This document shows positions 44,057-53,255 of a stretch of DNA of 64,000 bases, in pieces. Every line of letters starts with the position of its first letter. Position 1 is the stretch's first letter. The position numbers and the translations under genes are program-made. Below the pieces are notes generated by a model. It did no database searches. It worked only from the letters and a program-made list of their open reading frames with translations, and had not been told where the DNA came from. The DNA is from Streptomyces griseiscabiei (GTDB taxonomy: Bacteria > Actinomycetota > Actinomycetes > Streptomycetales > Streptomycetaceae), in NCBI RefSeq assembly GCF_020010925.1, contig NZ_JAGJBZ010000002.1:2728001-2792000 (forward strand), given 5' to 3'.

Positions 44057-45576
44057 CCGGCCGCGACACCGGTCGACGCGGAGGCGGAGCGGTACACGTC
44101 CGACGCCGGTCGGGCCCCGGGCGGGTCCGACACCGGTCGGGCCCCGGGCGCCGGCGGCTCCGCCGGGGCGGCGGCGCCCGGTCCGGGTGCCGGGGCCGTC
44201 CTCGTCACCGGCAGTCCCGAGGCCGCCGCCGATGCGAAGCCGTCGTCCACGGCCACGACGGAGCGGCCGGCCGCGTCCAGCAGGGACGCGGCGATGGCGG
44301 CGCGCATACCTCCGGCGCAGTGCACCCAGACCGTGCCGTCGGGTATCTCGGTGAGCCGGTCGCGGAGCCGGTGGACCGGGATGTGCACCGACCCGGCGAT
44401 GTGGCCGTCGGCGGCGCGCTCGGCGGTGCGGCGGACGTCGAGGACCACGGTCCCGTCGCCCTGGCCCTCGGCGGAAGACGCCTCGGCCAGGTCGGCGAAG
44501 GTACCGCGCGGGAAGGAGCGCGCACGGTCGCCCTCGCGCAGCCAGTCGCCGGGAGAGCCGATGGCCCCGGCGGCCGGACGGTCGATACCGACCCGCACCA
44601 ACTCCCTTTGAGCGTCGGCAAGTTGCCCGGGGGAGGCGGCGAGCAGGGTCACCGGCCTGCCCCATGGCAGCAGCCACGCCAGATACGTGGCGAGCTGTCC
44701 GTCCCCCTCGAAGTTCACCGCGCCGGCGACATGCCCCTCGGCGAACGCCCTCCGGTGCCGCAGGTCCACCACCCACTCGCCCGCCGCGAGCCGCGCGGCG
44801 ATCTCCTCGGCCCCGGCCGGAGCGGGCGGCGTGAGATCCACCGGCGCTGGCCCCTCCGCGTTGGCGGGGCCCATGTGCGCGTAGTAGGCCGGTACGTCGT
44901 CGAGCGCCGCCAGCAGCTCCGCGACGAACGTGTCCACGTCCTTGACCAGGGCCTCGTTCGCCGCCCGCTCCCGGCCGATCGTCGAGGTGTCGCCCGCCGA
45001 CCGTCCGGAGGAGCAGAAACTGCCGAAGCCGTGCGTGGGCAGGACCGCCGTCTCCTCGGGCAGTGCCTCGGCCAGCCGGTGCGCCGACGCGTGCTGGGCG
45101 CGGGCCAGCCCGTCCGTGAGCCGGGGCTCGACGAGATCCGGCCGCCCGACCGTGCCGATCAGCAGCGACCCCCCGGTGAACGCGGCCACCGCCACCCCGC
45201 CCTCCTCCAGGACGTACGCGGTGTGATGCGGGGTGTGCCCCGGCGTGGCGATGGCGCGCAGCGTCAGCTCCGCGTCGCTGTCGATCTCCGCCGTGTCGCC
45301 GTCGTGCACCGGCACCCGGTCGTAGGCGACCCGTGCCCCGGCGGGCACCAGATAGGCGGCGCCGGTCAGCCGGGCGAGTTCCGGTCCGCCGGTGACGTAG
45401 TCGTTGTGGACGTGTGTCTCGACGACGTACGCGATCCGCACGTCCCGCCGGGCGGCGGCCGCGATCACGCGGTCGATGTCGCGCGGCGGATCGACCGCCA
45501 CGGCGCCGCGCGGGCCACCCGCCAGATAGCTCCGGTTGCCCAGCCCCGGCACCTCGATGGTGTCGACGAAGTACAC
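44053..45576 (-). CDS. persulfide dioxygenase-rhodanese fusion (CstB-like MBL protein)
   Basis: This 507-residue protein has an N-terminal metallo-beta-lactamase fold (1-250; metal motif THVHNDYV, TPGHTPHH, and GFGSFCSSG typical of persulfide dioxygenases) and two rhodanese domains. The first (about 255-345) reads VTLLAASPGQL where the active Cys would be, so it is inactive. The second (about 370-465) has VHCAGGMRA with its Cys. It should oxidise thiol persulfides to sulfite and possibly combine this with sulfur transfer to give thiosulfate. Two CstR-type palindromes lie 40-90 bases upstream of GTG 45576. The last 45 residues are a Pro/Ala-rich tail. Confidence 0.9.
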   Translation of the reverse strand: MYFVDTIEVPGLGNRSYLAGGPRGAVAVDPPRDIDRVIAAAARRDVRIAYVVETHVHNDYVTGGPELARLTGAAYLVPAGARVAYDRVPVHDGDTAEIDSDAELTLRAIATPGHTPHHTAYVLEEGGVAVAAFTGGSLLIGTVGRPDLVEPRLTDGLARAQHASAHRLAEALPEETAVLPTHGFGSFCSSGRSAGDTSTIGRERAANEALVKDVDTFVAELLAALDDVPAYYAHMGPANAEGPAPVDLTPPAPAGAEEIAARLAAGEWVVDLRHRRAFAEGHVAGAVNFEGDGQLATYLAWLLPWGRPVTLLAASPGQLADAQRELVRVGIDRPAAGAIGSPGDWLREGDRARSFPRGTFADLAEASSAEGQGDGTVVLDVRRTAERAADGHIAGSVHIPVHRLRDRLTEIPDGTVWVHCAGGMRAAIAASLLDAAGRSVVAVDDGFASAAASGLPVTRTAPAPGPGAAAPAEPPAPGARPVSDPPGARPASDVYRSASASTGVAAG

Positions 45577-45615
45577 GGCAGCGCTCCTCTCCTCGATGAC
45601 TGCGCGCCCCGGAAA

Positions 45616-45631
45616 TTACCCCCGGGGGTAT
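45616..45631. promoter_or_regulatory. CstR operator candidate, site 2
   Basis: TTACCC-CCGG-GGGTAT contains the perfect 14-bp palindrome TACCCCCGGGGGTA. It lies 40 nt upstream of the persulfide dioxygenase start and matches site 1 with one change in the arms. Confidence 0.78.
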
Positions 45632-45650
45632 GTTGGCAACGGTAGCAGAG

Positions 45651-45666
45651 ATACCCAGGGGGGTAT
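45651..45666. promoter_or_regulatory. CstR operator candidate, site 3
   Basis: ATACCC-AGGG-GGGTAT has the same arms as site 1, 35 bp from site 2. Paired sites suggest cooperative binding at the persulfide dioxygenase promoter. Confidence 0.78.
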
Positions 45667-45807
45667 TCGAACGGTGCGGTGTGCCATGGCGAGGGGGTGG
45701 CTTTCGGCCGGCGTTCCGCCCGCCCCGGAGGTCGTACTCGCTGGTCACTCCGTAGGGTGACCATGGGCGGGCGACCGCCCCATCTCGGATCGACGGAAGG
45801 GTTCACC

Positions 45808-46896
45808 ATGGCGCAGGAAGTACGCGGCGTGATCGCACCGGGCAAGAACGAACCGGTGCGGATCGAGACGATCGTCGTGCCCGACCCGGGGCCGGGGGAG
45901 GCCGTGGTGAAGGTGCAGGCGTGCGGGGTGTGCCACACCGATCTGCACTACAAGCAGGGCGGCATCAACGACGACTTCCCCTTCCTGCTCGGCCATGAGG
46001 CCGCCGGTGTGGTGGAGTCGGTCGGCGCCGGCGTCACGGACGTCGCCCCCGGCGACTTCGTGATCCTCAACTGGCGTGCGGTGTGCGGCAATTGCCGGGC
46101 CTGCCGACGCGGGCGCCCCTGGTACTGCTTCAGCACCCACAACGCCACCCAGAAGATGACCCTCGCCTCGACCGGCCAGGAGCTGTCCCCGGCGCTGGGC
46201 ATCGGAGCCTTCGCGGAGAAGACGCTCGTCGCCGCCGGCCAGTGCACCAAGGTCGACCCGGCCGCCGCGCCCGCGGTCGCCGGACTGCTCGGGTGCGGGG
46301 TGATGGCCGGTATCGGTGCCGCCATCAACACCGGCAACGTGGGCCGGGGCGACAGCGTCGCCGTCATCGGCTGCGGCGGTGTCGGCGACGCGGCGATCGC
46401 CGGGTCCCGGCTGGCCGGTGCCGAGAAGATCATCGCCGTCGACATCGACGACCGGAAGCTGACCACGGCCAAGAGCATCGGCGCGACCCACACGGTCAAC
46501 TCCAAGGACACCGACGCGGTGGAGGCGATCCGTGAGCTGACCGGCGGCTTCGGTGCCGACGTCGTCATCGAGGCGGTCGGCCGCCCGGAGACGTACAAGC
46601 AGGCGTTCTACGCCCGCGACCTGGCCGGCACGGTCGTCCTGGTCGGCGTCCCCACCCCGGAGATGAAACTCGAACTGCCCCTGCTGGACGTCTTCGGCCG
46701 CGGCGGCTCCCTCAAGTCCTCCTGGTACGGCGACTGTCTGCCCGACCGTGACTTCCCCATGCTGATCAACCTCTATCTCCAGGGCCGCCTGGACCTGGAG
46801 GCGTTCGTCACCGAGACCATCGCGCTGGACGACGTGGAGAAGGCGTTCGAGCGGATGCACGGCGGCGACGTGCTGCGTTCGGTGGTGGTCCTCTGA
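45808..46896 (+). CDS. mscR: S-(hydroxymethyl)mycothiol dehydrogenase (mycothiol-dependent formaldehyde dehydrogenase)
   Basis: This 362-residue zinc-dependent alcohol dehydrogenase starts at ATG 45808. Catalytic zinc ligands are in GVCHTDLHY and GHEAAGVVE; the structural zinc site is [15 protein letters not shown]; the NAD-binding motif is [12 protein letters not shown]. The pattern [20 protein letters not shown] and the overall length fit mycothiol-dependent enzymes that oxidise the formaldehyde-mycothiol adduct and can reduce S-nitrosomycothiol. The next gene (MBL fold) starts on the last base of its stop codon. The same pair is found next to each other in mycobacteria, from general knowledge. 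Confidence 0.9.
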   Translation: MAQEVRGVIAPGKNEPVRIETIVVPDPGPGEAVVKVQACGVCHTDLHYKQGGINDDFPFLLGHEAAGVVESVGAGVTDVAPGDFVILNWRAVCGNCRACRRGRPWYCFSTHNATQKMTLASTGQELSPALGIGAFAEKTLVAAGQCTKVDPAAAPAVAGLLGCGVMAGIGAAINTGNVGRGDSVAVIGCGGVGDAAIAGSRLAGAEKIIAVDIDDRKLTTAKSIGATHTVNSKDTDAVEAIRELTGGFGADVVIEAVGRPETYKQAFYARDLAGTVVLVGVPTPEMKLELPLLDVFGRGGSLKSSWYGDCLPDRDFPMLINLYLQGRLDLEAFVTETIALDDVEKAFERMHGGDVLRSVVVL

Positions 46897-47534
46897 TGGC
46901 CGGCCGCACCCCCCGCGTCGAACACCTCGTCACCTCGGGCCAGTTCAGCCTCGACGGCGGCACCTGGGACGTCGACAACAACGTCTGGATCGTCGGCGAC
47001 GACCACGAGGTGATCGTCATCGACGCCGCCCACGACGCCGACGCGATCGCGAAGGCCGTGGGAGAGCGCCGGTTGTCGGCCATCGTCTGCACCCACGCCC
47101 ACAACGACCACATCGACGCCGCCCCCGCCCTCGCCGAGCGCACCGGCGCGCCGATCTGGCTCCACCCCGACGACCTGCCGCTGTGGAAGCAGACCCACCC
47201 GGACCGTCTGCCCGACCACTGGCTGGCCGACGGCCAGGTCATCGAGGCCGCCGGAGCCGATCTGACCGTCCTGCACACCCCAGGCCACGCGCCGGGCGCC
47301 GTCTGCCTGTACGACCCGGGCCTCGGCACGGTCTTCACCGGCGACACCCTCTTCTCCGGCGGCCCCGGCGCCACCGGCCGTTCCTACTCCCACTTCCCGA
47401 CGATCATCGACTCCATCCGCGACCGTCTCCTCGCCCTCCCGCCCGAGACGGTCGTCCGCACGGGCCACGGCGACTCGACGACGATCGGGGCCGAGGCCCC
47501 TCAGCTGGAGGAGTGGATCGCGCGCGGCCACTGA
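46896..47534 (+). CDS. MBL-fold metallo-hydrolase paired with mycothiol dehydrogenase
   Basis: This 212-residue glyoxalase II-like protein has the metal motif THAHNDHID (about 65-73), HTPGHAPGAVCLY and GDTLFSGGPGATGRSYSHF. ATG 46896 shares a base with the upstream TGA, so the two are translationally coupled. Its position suggests it hydrolyses the thioester (S-formyl-mycothiol) made by the dehydrogenase, completing formaldehyde detoxification. That activity is inferred from pairing. Confidence 0.88.
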   Translation: MAGRTPRVEHLVTSGQFSLDGGTWDVDNNVWIVGDDHEVIVIDAAHDADAIAKAVGERRLSAIVCTHAHNDHIDAAPALAERTGAPIWLHPDDLPLWKQTHPDRLPDHWLADGQVIEAAGADLTVLHTPGHAPGAVCLYDPGLGTVFTGDTLFSGGPGATGRSYSHFPTIIDSIRDRLLALPPETVVRTGHGDSTTIGAEAPQLEEWIARGH

Positions 47535-47682
47535 GTGAGGCCGGGGTTCCCCGCGTCCTGGAGGGGCGCGGGGAACCGGGCGGACAACCCCGACGAACCC
47601 GCGGTCGCCGCCCCACCCGAGCGGCCGAGTCCGCGGGCGTCCGGTTCTCCCGAGAAACCCGACAGAAGATGTCCGGCTTCCA

Positions 47683-47698
47683 CGACACCCTCGTGTCG
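47683..47698. promoter_or_regulatory. palindrome upstream of SDR gene
   Basis: CGACAC-CCTC-GTGTCG is a perfect 6-4-6 inverted repeat 59 nt before the SDR start at 47758. It may be an operator or part of the promoter; no regulator gene adjoins it. Confidence 0.35.
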
Positions 47699-47757
47699 AG
47701 GACGCCGGAACACCCCCGGCGTCCGCCAAGGTGACACCCACACCCAGGAGGCCGGAC

Positions 47758-48687
47758 ATGTCGACACCACTCACCGACAAGCCGCTGAACAACAAGATCG
47801 CCCTCGTCGCCGGAGCCACCCGCGGAGCAGGCCGCGGCATCGCCGTGGAACTGGGCGCGGCCGGCGCGACCGTCTACGTCACCGGCCGCTCCACCCGTGA
47901 GCGGCGGTCCGAGTACGACCGCCCCGAAACCCTGGAGGACACCGCCGACCTGGTCACCGAGGCGGGCGGCCACGGCATCGCCGTCCCCACCGACCATCTC
48001 GAACCGGACCGGGTCCGGGCCCTGGTGGAGCGGATCGACGCGGAGCAGGGCAGGCTCGACATCCTCGTCAACGACGTCTGGGGCGGCGAGAAGCTCTTCG
48101 AGTGGGACAGCCGGCTCTGGGAGCACGACCTCGACAACGGTCTGCGGCTGCTGCGCCTCGCCGTCGAGACCCACGCCATCACCAGCCACTTCGCCCTGCC
48201 GCTGCTGCTGCGTCACCCCGGCGGCCTGGTCGTGGAGATGACCGACGGCACGGCCGAGTACAACGGCGCCAACTACCGGGTCAACTTCTTCTACGACCTC
48301 GCCAAGTCCTGCGTGCTGCGCATGGCGTTCGCCCTCGGCCACGAACTGGGCCCGCGCGGCGCCACCGCCGTCGCGCTCACCCCCGGCTGGCTCCGCTCGG
48401 AGATGATGCTCGACATCTACGGCGTCACCGAGGAGACCTGGCGCGACGCCCTTGACCAGGTCCCCCACTTCGCCATCTCGGAGTCGCCCCGCTACGTCGG
48501 CCGGGCCGTCGCCGCCCTGGCCGCCGACCCCGAGGTCGCCCGCTTCAACGGCGAGTCCCTCTCCAGCGGCTCCCTCGCCCGGACCTACGGCTTCACCGAC
48601 CTCGACGGCAGCCGCCCGGACGCCTGGCGCTACCTCGTCGAGGTCCAGGACGCGGACAAGCCGGCGGACACCACCGGCTACCGCTGA
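47758..48687 (+). CDS. short-chain dehydrogenase/reductase
   Basis: This 309-residue protein starts at ATG 47758, 7 nt after AGGAGG. The cofactor motif is VAGATRGAGRGIA (about 20-32), and the active site has Tyr-x-x-x-Lys in FFYDLAKSC. The usual catalytic Ser strand reads VVEMTDGTAEY, so the Ser appears replaced by Thr. The protein is longer than a standard SDR (about 250) and has a C-terminal extension resembling plant DHRS1-like members. Its substrate is unknown. Its last 10 bases overlap the convergent gene. Confidence 0.87.
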   Translation: MSTPLTDKPLNNKIALVAGATRGAGRGIAVELGAAGATVYVTGRSTRERRSEYDRPETLEDTADLVTEAGGHGIAVPTDHLEPDRVRALVERIDAEQGRLDILVNDVWGGEKLFEWDSRLWEHDLDNGLRLLRLAVETHAITSHFALPLLLRHPGGLVVEMTDGTAEYNGANYRVNFFYDLAKSCVLRMAFALGHELGPRGATAVALTPGWLRSEMMLDIYGVTEETWRDALDQVPHFAISESPRYVGRAVAALAADPEVARFNGESLSSGSLARTYGFTDLDGSRPDAWRYLVEVQDADKPADTTGYR

Positions 48688-49295
48688 GCCGACGGGGCCG
48701 ACGGCGCCGACGAAGGGGTGGACGGAGGCGTGGTCGGCTGCGCCGAAGGCGGCGTGAGTCCCGTCGCCGACACGGGCGGCAGCTGCCAGCGCGCGGAGTG
48801 CCCGGGCGGCAGCGCCAGATCCGCCCGTACGGCGGTGTAGTACGCCTCCCGCCCGGCGCGCTGCCGCTCCAGCAGCGCCTGCCAGGCACCCGGGTCCACG
48901 GTCCCGGCGCGCAGGAACTCCTCCATCCGCATCACCGTGACGACCCAGGCGCGGGCCTTCTCCACCACCTCGGGGCTGCCGAGGAGCAGCAGTGCCTCAC
49001 CGGAGGGGTCCCGGGCGACGGTCGCCTCCGCCATCAGGGGCGCCGCCTCCTCCGGCGACAGGGGGTGGGGATGCGGGTCGTTGCCGAGATGGGAGGCGAC
49101 CCGGTAGGTCAGGGTGACCGACTGCTTCAGGGCCTGCGCCCAGTCGGCGTAGACCGCAAGCCGCCGCTCCTCCCAACGGGTCGCCCGCTCGCGCCGGAAC
49201 CGCACCTGTTCGCCCCGCATCACCACCAGATACGAGCCGAGGGCACCGATCACCACACCGAGCAGGGCCGGGAGTTGCTGGACGAAGGTCGACAT
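48678..49295 (-). CDS. hypothetical membrane-anchored protein
   Basis: This 205-residue protein starts at ATG 49295. It has one N-terminal hydrophobic helix (about 8-27, LPALLGVVIGALGSYLVVM), then a basic cytoplasmic helical region (RFRRERATRWEERRLAVYADWAQ) and a Pro/Ser/Ala/Thr-rich tail after residue 170. This layout is common in Streptomyces proteins of unknown function. I recognise no enzyme motif. It converges on the SDR gene, overlapping it by 10 bases. Confidence 0.75.
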   Translation of the reverse strand: MSTFVQQLPALLGVVIGALGSYLVVMRGEQVRFRRERATRWEERRLAVYADWAQALKQSVTLTYRVASHLGNDPHPHPLSPEEAAPLMAEATVARDPSGEALLLLGSPEVVEKARAWVVTVMRMEEFLRAGTVDPGAWQALLERQRAGREAYYTAVRADLALPPGHSARWQLPPVSATGLTPPSAQPTTPPSTPSSAPSAPSAQR

Positions 49296-49410
49296 GAGCA
49301 GACGGTAACGGGAGCGGAGACCGAGTCGCACCCCTCCTCGTGACGGGTGACGGGCACGCGCCGCCCTTACGCGTTCTGCCGTGGATGTCGCGCCGTATAC
49401 GTTGCGTCCT

Positions 49411-50211
49411 ATGGAGACGACGGGACGTTTCGAGGGGTACGGGGTTCTCATCACGGGTGCGGCGCGCGGCATCGGCGCCGCGACGGCGCGGCGGCTGGCG
49501 GGGGAAGGCGCCCATGTGCTCGTCACCGATGTGGACCTGGCGGCGGCCGAGCGCACGGTGACGGAACTGCGGGGGGAGGGGCTGGCCGCCGAGGCGTACC
49601 GGTGCGACGTGGGGGACCGGGAGTCGGTCGAGGCGGCGGTCGCGCACGCGGTGTCCGCCCTCGGCTCCCTCGACGTCCTGGTCAACAACGCCTTCGGCTG
49701 CACCCCGGACGTGCCGCTCTTCGAGGACACCCTGGACGAGACCTGGGCCCGCGACCTCGACCTCACGCTGACCAGCGCGTTCCGCTGCTCCCGCGCGGCC
49801 CTGCCGCATCTGGTGGCCTCGGGACGCGGTGCCATCGTCAACATCGGTTCCGTCAACGGCCTCCAGGACTTCGGCAACCACGCCTACAGCGCCGCCAAGG
49901 CCGGTCTGATCTCCCTCACCCGTACGCTCGCGGGTGACGCCGCGCCCCGGGGCGTCCGTGTCAACCTGGTCGCGCCCGGCACGATCCGCACCCCCGGCTG
50001 GGCGGGCCGTGAGGCCCAGCTCGACGACCTCGCCGGGATCTACCCCCTGGGCCGCGTGGGCGAGCCGGCCGACATCGCCGCAGCCGTGGCCTTCCTCGCC
50101 TCCCGGGACGCGGCCTGGATCACCGGCACGACGCTGCGGGTGGACGGCGGCCTGCTGGCCGTCAACACGTCCTTCGACCGCGCGGCACAGGCCTGGCGGG
50201 GCACGCCCTGA
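49411..50211 (+). CDS. SDR family oxidoreductase (classical)
   Basis: This 266-residue classical SDR starts at ATG 49411. It shows TGAARGIGAAT for NAD(P), NNAFG for fold stability, Ser in NIGSVNG, Tyr-x-x-x-Lys in AYSAAKAGL and the family C-terminal GTTLRVDGGLL. Asp at VTDVDLAAAE after strand 2 favours NAD over NADP. The substrate is unknown. From its stop to 50480 lies a 269-bp, AT-richer gap without a credible gene, which probably carries the promoter of the p-aminobenzoate cluster. Confidence 0.88.
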   Translation: METTGRFEGYGVLITGAARGIGAATARRLAGEGAHVLVTDVDLAAAERTVTELRGEGLAAEAYRCDVGDRESVEAAVAHAVSALGSLDVLVNNAFGCTPDVPLFEDTLDETWARDLDLTLTSAFRCSRAALPHLVASGRGAIVNIGSVNGLQDFGNHAYSAAKAGLISLTRTLAGDAAPRGVRVNLVAPGTIRTPGWAGREAQLDDLAGIYPLGRVGEPADIAAAVAFLASRDAAWITGTTLRVDGGLLAVNTSFDRAAQAWRGTP

Positions 50212-50480
50212 AAGAGCGCCGCAATGCGGCGGTCGCCATATCCAGCCGGACATGACTCTCCTTCACTTTTGCGTAATTCCCCGCTGCCTCGGGGCGATGG
50301 TGCGCCTGTTCCGCCCGACCGGGCAACCGCTTTCGCGAATTACCGGAAGTTACCCGGCCGTAATCTTCGACGAAGTGCGCCAAGACATCTGAAAGGCCGT
50401 CATAAACGCACGATCCGGACACCTTGAAAAAGTTCGTTGAAGATTTGAACGGGGTCTGTGTTCTTCTCGTATTCGACGTC

Positions 50481-51071
50481 GTGAGCAGGAATCCCGTTAC
50501 CGTCACCCTCGCGTACCACGTGGTGCCGGGGCGCGAGGCCGACTTCCATTCGTGGGGGTGGGCCGTGCTGCGTACAAGTGCGCGGCAGCCGGGTTTCCTG
50601 GGGGGTGGCGTACTGGTCGACGGAGAGGCTGAATGGCATGTGGTCTACCGTTTCGACAGCGAGGACTCGGCCCGGACCTGGGAGAACTCCGTGGTCTGGG
50701 CGCAGTGGTCGGCCCGGGTCGACGGGTTGGCCCAGGAGACCGGACGCCGGAGCATCGCGGGTTCCAGGGCCTGGTTCGACTCCCAGGCCGCCCGGGCCCC
50801 GACGCCGGCCGCACCCCCGGGGCCGCCCCCGAAATGGAAACTGTGGTTGGTGAACATGAGCGCGGTCTTCCCGCCCGTGCTCTTATTCAACCTGGCGATA
50901 CTTCCCTATCTCAACGACCTGAATCCGCTTTTCCGTACACTTCTGCTGTGTCTGTCCGTGACAGCCATCGTCACCTGGATTCTCATGCCGAGACTCCAGC
51001 GCTTTCTGAAGAAATGGCTGTATCCGCCGCTGCAGGCGCTGCGCGGCCGGCACAAACGACGGACCGCCTAG
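50481..51071 (+). CDS. ABM-like domain protein with C-terminal membrane helices, TTA-containing
   Basis: This protein of about 196 residues starts at GTG 50481; a TTG at 50424 is the alternative. Residues 5-95 match antibiotic biosynthesis monooxygenase-type ferredoxin-like domains (VTLAYHVVPGREADFHSW, GFLGGGVLVDG, WHVVYRFDSEDSARTWENS). After a Pro-rich linker, two hydrophobic helices (about 125-170) anchor it to the membrane. Leu135 is a TTA codon (50883-50885), implying bldA-dependent translation. It stands 30 bases before pabAB and seems the first gene of that cluster; whether it is an enzyme or an accessory protein is unclear. Confidence 0.8.
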   Translation: MSRNPVTVTLAYHVVPGREADFHSWGWAVLRTSARQPGFLGGGVLVDGEAEWHVVYRFDSEDSARTWENSVVWAQWSARVDGLAQETGRRSIAGSRAWFDSQAARAPTPAAPPGPPPKWKLWLVNMSAVFPPVLLFNLAILPYLNDLNPLFRTLLLCLSVTAIVTWILMPRLQRFLKKWLYPPLQALRGRHKRRTA

Positions 51072-51101
51072 GTCCGAGAACGATCAGAGGGGGGTGGGCG
51101 G

Positions 51102-53255
51102 GTGAAGACCCTGCTCATCGACAATTATGATTCGTACACGTACAACCTGTTCCAGCTGATCGCCGAGGTCAACGGCGAGGAGCCGGTGGTCGTGCTCAAC
51201 GACGCTGCGGCCGACGCCATTCCGGACCTGCGGGAATTCGACAACGTGGTGGTGTCGCCGGGACCCGGCCACCCCTCGGAACCGCGTGACTTCGGAATCG
51301 CCGCCCGGCTGATCGCCGAGGCCGAGATCCCCGTCCTGGGTGTCTGCCTGGGCCATCAGGGCATCGCGGCGGGGGAGCGGGCCGACGTCGAGCCCGCCCC
51401 CTGGCCCCGCCACGGACATCTGTCCACGGTCCGCCACGACGGCCGCGACCTGTTCCGGGGGCTGCCGCAGAACTTCTCGGTCGTCCGCTACCACTCGTTG
51501 TCCGTGCGCGAGCCGCTGCCGCCGACCCTGGAGGCCACCGCCTGGTCCGAGGACGGCGTCCTCATGGGCCTGCGCCACCGCGAACGGCCGCTGTGGGGAG
51601 TGCAGTTCCACCCCGAGTCGATCCTCACCGACCACGGCCACCGCCTGCTGGTCAACTTCCGCAACCTCACGGCGGAACGGGCCGGCAGCCCGCGCACCAA
51701 GAACACGGCGGTCGCCCCGGTCGCCGGTGCGCACCACGGCGCGGCATCCCCGCCGCCCGGCGCGATCCCCCGCCCCCGGCGGCCCCCGGGACCCGCCTAC
51801 CGGCTGCACACCCGCCGTATCGCCGGCGCCGTCGACGCCGAGGCCGCCTTCACCCGGATGTACGCCGACGCGCCGCACGCCTTCTGGCTGGACAGCTCCC
51901 GAGTGGAGCCGGGCCTGTCGCGGTTCTCGTTCTTCGGCGACGGCAGCGGCCCGCTCGCCGAGGTCGTCCGCTACGACGTCGACAGCGGGCAGTGCGAGAT
52001 CGAGCGCGCGGGACGGCCCCCGCGCCGGGTCAGGGCGAGCGTCTTCGACTATCTGAAGCGCCAGCTGGCCGCCCGCAAGGTCGACGCCACCGGTCTGCCC
52101 TTCGACTTCACCGGCGGATACGTCGGCTACTTCGGCTACGAACTCAAGGCCGACACCGGCTCCTCGAACCGGCACAAGGCCCAGACCCCGGACGCCGCCT
52201 GGCTGTTCGCGGACCGCCTGATCGCCGTGGACCACGAGAAGGGCCACACCTACGCCGTCTGCCTGTCCGAGGACACCCCGGCGGCGTCCCGTGAGGCCGG
52301 CGACTGGCTGGACACCGCACTGGCCCAGCTGACCTTCGTCTCCTCGGAGAGCACCGTCCCCCTGCGGCCGGCCTCCCAGCCCTACCCGCGCGCCGCCGAG
52401 CCCTGGCTCGTCCGCGACCGCGCCACCTACCTCGCCGACATCGAGGCCTGCAAGGCGGAGCTGAACGCGGGCACGAGCTACGAGATCTGTCTGACCAACG
52501 CGGCCCGGTTACCCGCTCCCTACGACCCGTACGACTTCTACCGGGTGCTGCGCCGGATCAACCCGGCCCCGTACGCCTCCTTCCTCCGGTTCGGCGACCT
52601 CGACATCGCGGGCTCGTCCCCCGAGCGCTTCCTGCGGATCACCCGGGACGGCGTCGCCGAGGCCAAGCCCATCAAGGGCACCGCGCCCCGGGGCGCGACC
52701 CCGGAGGAGGACGACCGGCTGCGCGACGAACTCGCCGCCGACGCCAAGACCCGCGCCGAGAACCTGATGATCGTCGACCTGCTCCGCAACGACCTCGGCC
52801 GGGTCTCCCGGACCGGCTCGGTCAAGGTCACCCGTCTCATGGCCACCGAGACGTACGCCACCGTGCACCAGCTGGTCTCCACGGTCGAGGGCAGACTCCG
52901 GGACGGCACCGACGCGGTCGACTGCGTCCGGGCCTGCTTCCCGGGCGGCTCGATGACCGGCGCACCCAAGCTCCGCACCCTGGAGATCATCGACGCGCTG
53001 GAGACCGAGGCGCGGGGCGTCTACTCGGGAGCCCTCGGCTACCTCGGGTGCAGCGGCGGCGCGGACCTCAACATCGTCATCCGTACCGCCGTTTTCCAGG
53101 GCGGCCGTATGCATCTGGGCGCGGGCGGCGCGATCGTCCTCGACTCCGATCCGGCCGCCGAGTACGACGAGATGCTGCTGAAGACGGCGGCACTGATGCG
53201 GGCCCACCGGGAGCACGCCTCCGCCCCGGCCGTCACCGAGGAGCCGACGCGATGA
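51102..53255 (+). CDS. pabAB: fused aminodeoxychorismate synthase (PabA-PabB), TTA-containing
   Basis: This 717-residue protein starts at GTG 51102. Residues 1-195 are a glutamine amidotransferase with Cys82 in LGVCLGHQG and His170/Glu172 in FHPES. Residues 235-705 are a chorismate-binding domain with Lys525 in PIKGT, the signature of aminodeoxychorismate synthases rather than anthranilate synthases, and GAPKLRTLEIID. It makes 4-amino-4-deoxychorismate from chorismate and glutamine. Fused PabAB enzymes are typical of antibiotic pathways (candicidin, chloramphenicol). Leu470 is encoded by TTA (52509-52511), so it is bldA-dependent. It overlaps the next gene by 4 bases. Confidence 0.93.
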   Translation: MKTLLIDNYDSYTYNLFQLIAEVNGEEPVVVLNDAAADAIPDLREFDNVVVSPGPGHPSEPRDFGIAARLIAEAEIPVLGVCLGHQGIAAGERADVEPAPWPRHGHLSTVRHDGRDLFRGLPQNFSVVRYHSLSVREPLPPTLEATAWSEDGVLMGLRHRERPLWGVQFHPESILTDHGHRLLVNFRNLTAERAGSPRTKNTAVAPVAGAHHGAASPPPGAIPRPRRPPGPAYRLHTRRIAGAVDAEAAFTRMYADAPHAFWLDSSRVEPGLSRFSFFGDGSGPLAEVVRYDVDSGQCEIERAGRPPRRVRASVFDYLKRQLAARKVDATGLPFDFTGGYVGYFGYELKADTGSSNRHKAQTPDAAWLFADRLIAVDHEKGHTYAVCLSEDTPAASREAGDWLDTALAQLTFVSSESTVPLRPASQPYPRAAEPWLVRDRATYLADIEACKAELNAGTSYEICLTNAARLPAPYDPYDFYRVLRRINPAPYASFLRFGDLDIAGSSPERFLRITRDGVAEAKPIKGTAPRGATPEEDDRLRDELAADAKTRAENLMIVDLLRNDLGRVSRTGSVKVTRLMATETYATVHQLVSTVEGRLRDGTDAVDCVRACFPGGSMTGAPKLRTLEIIDALETEARGVYSGALGYLGCSGGADLNIVIRTAVFQGGRMHLGAGGAIVLDSDPAAEYDEMLLKTAALMRAHREHASAPAVTEEPTR

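Noticed and set aside
43301..45748. 815-residue minus-strand ORF covering TauE and beyond
   Set aside because: Only the last 251 residues match TauE; the rest is an out-of-frame shadow of the persulfide dioxygenase-rhodanese gene.
51102..53255. Anthranilate synthase (TrpEG-type) assignment
   Set aside because: The PIKGT motif with Lys525 and the PabC-like neighbour point to aminodeoxychorismate synthase.
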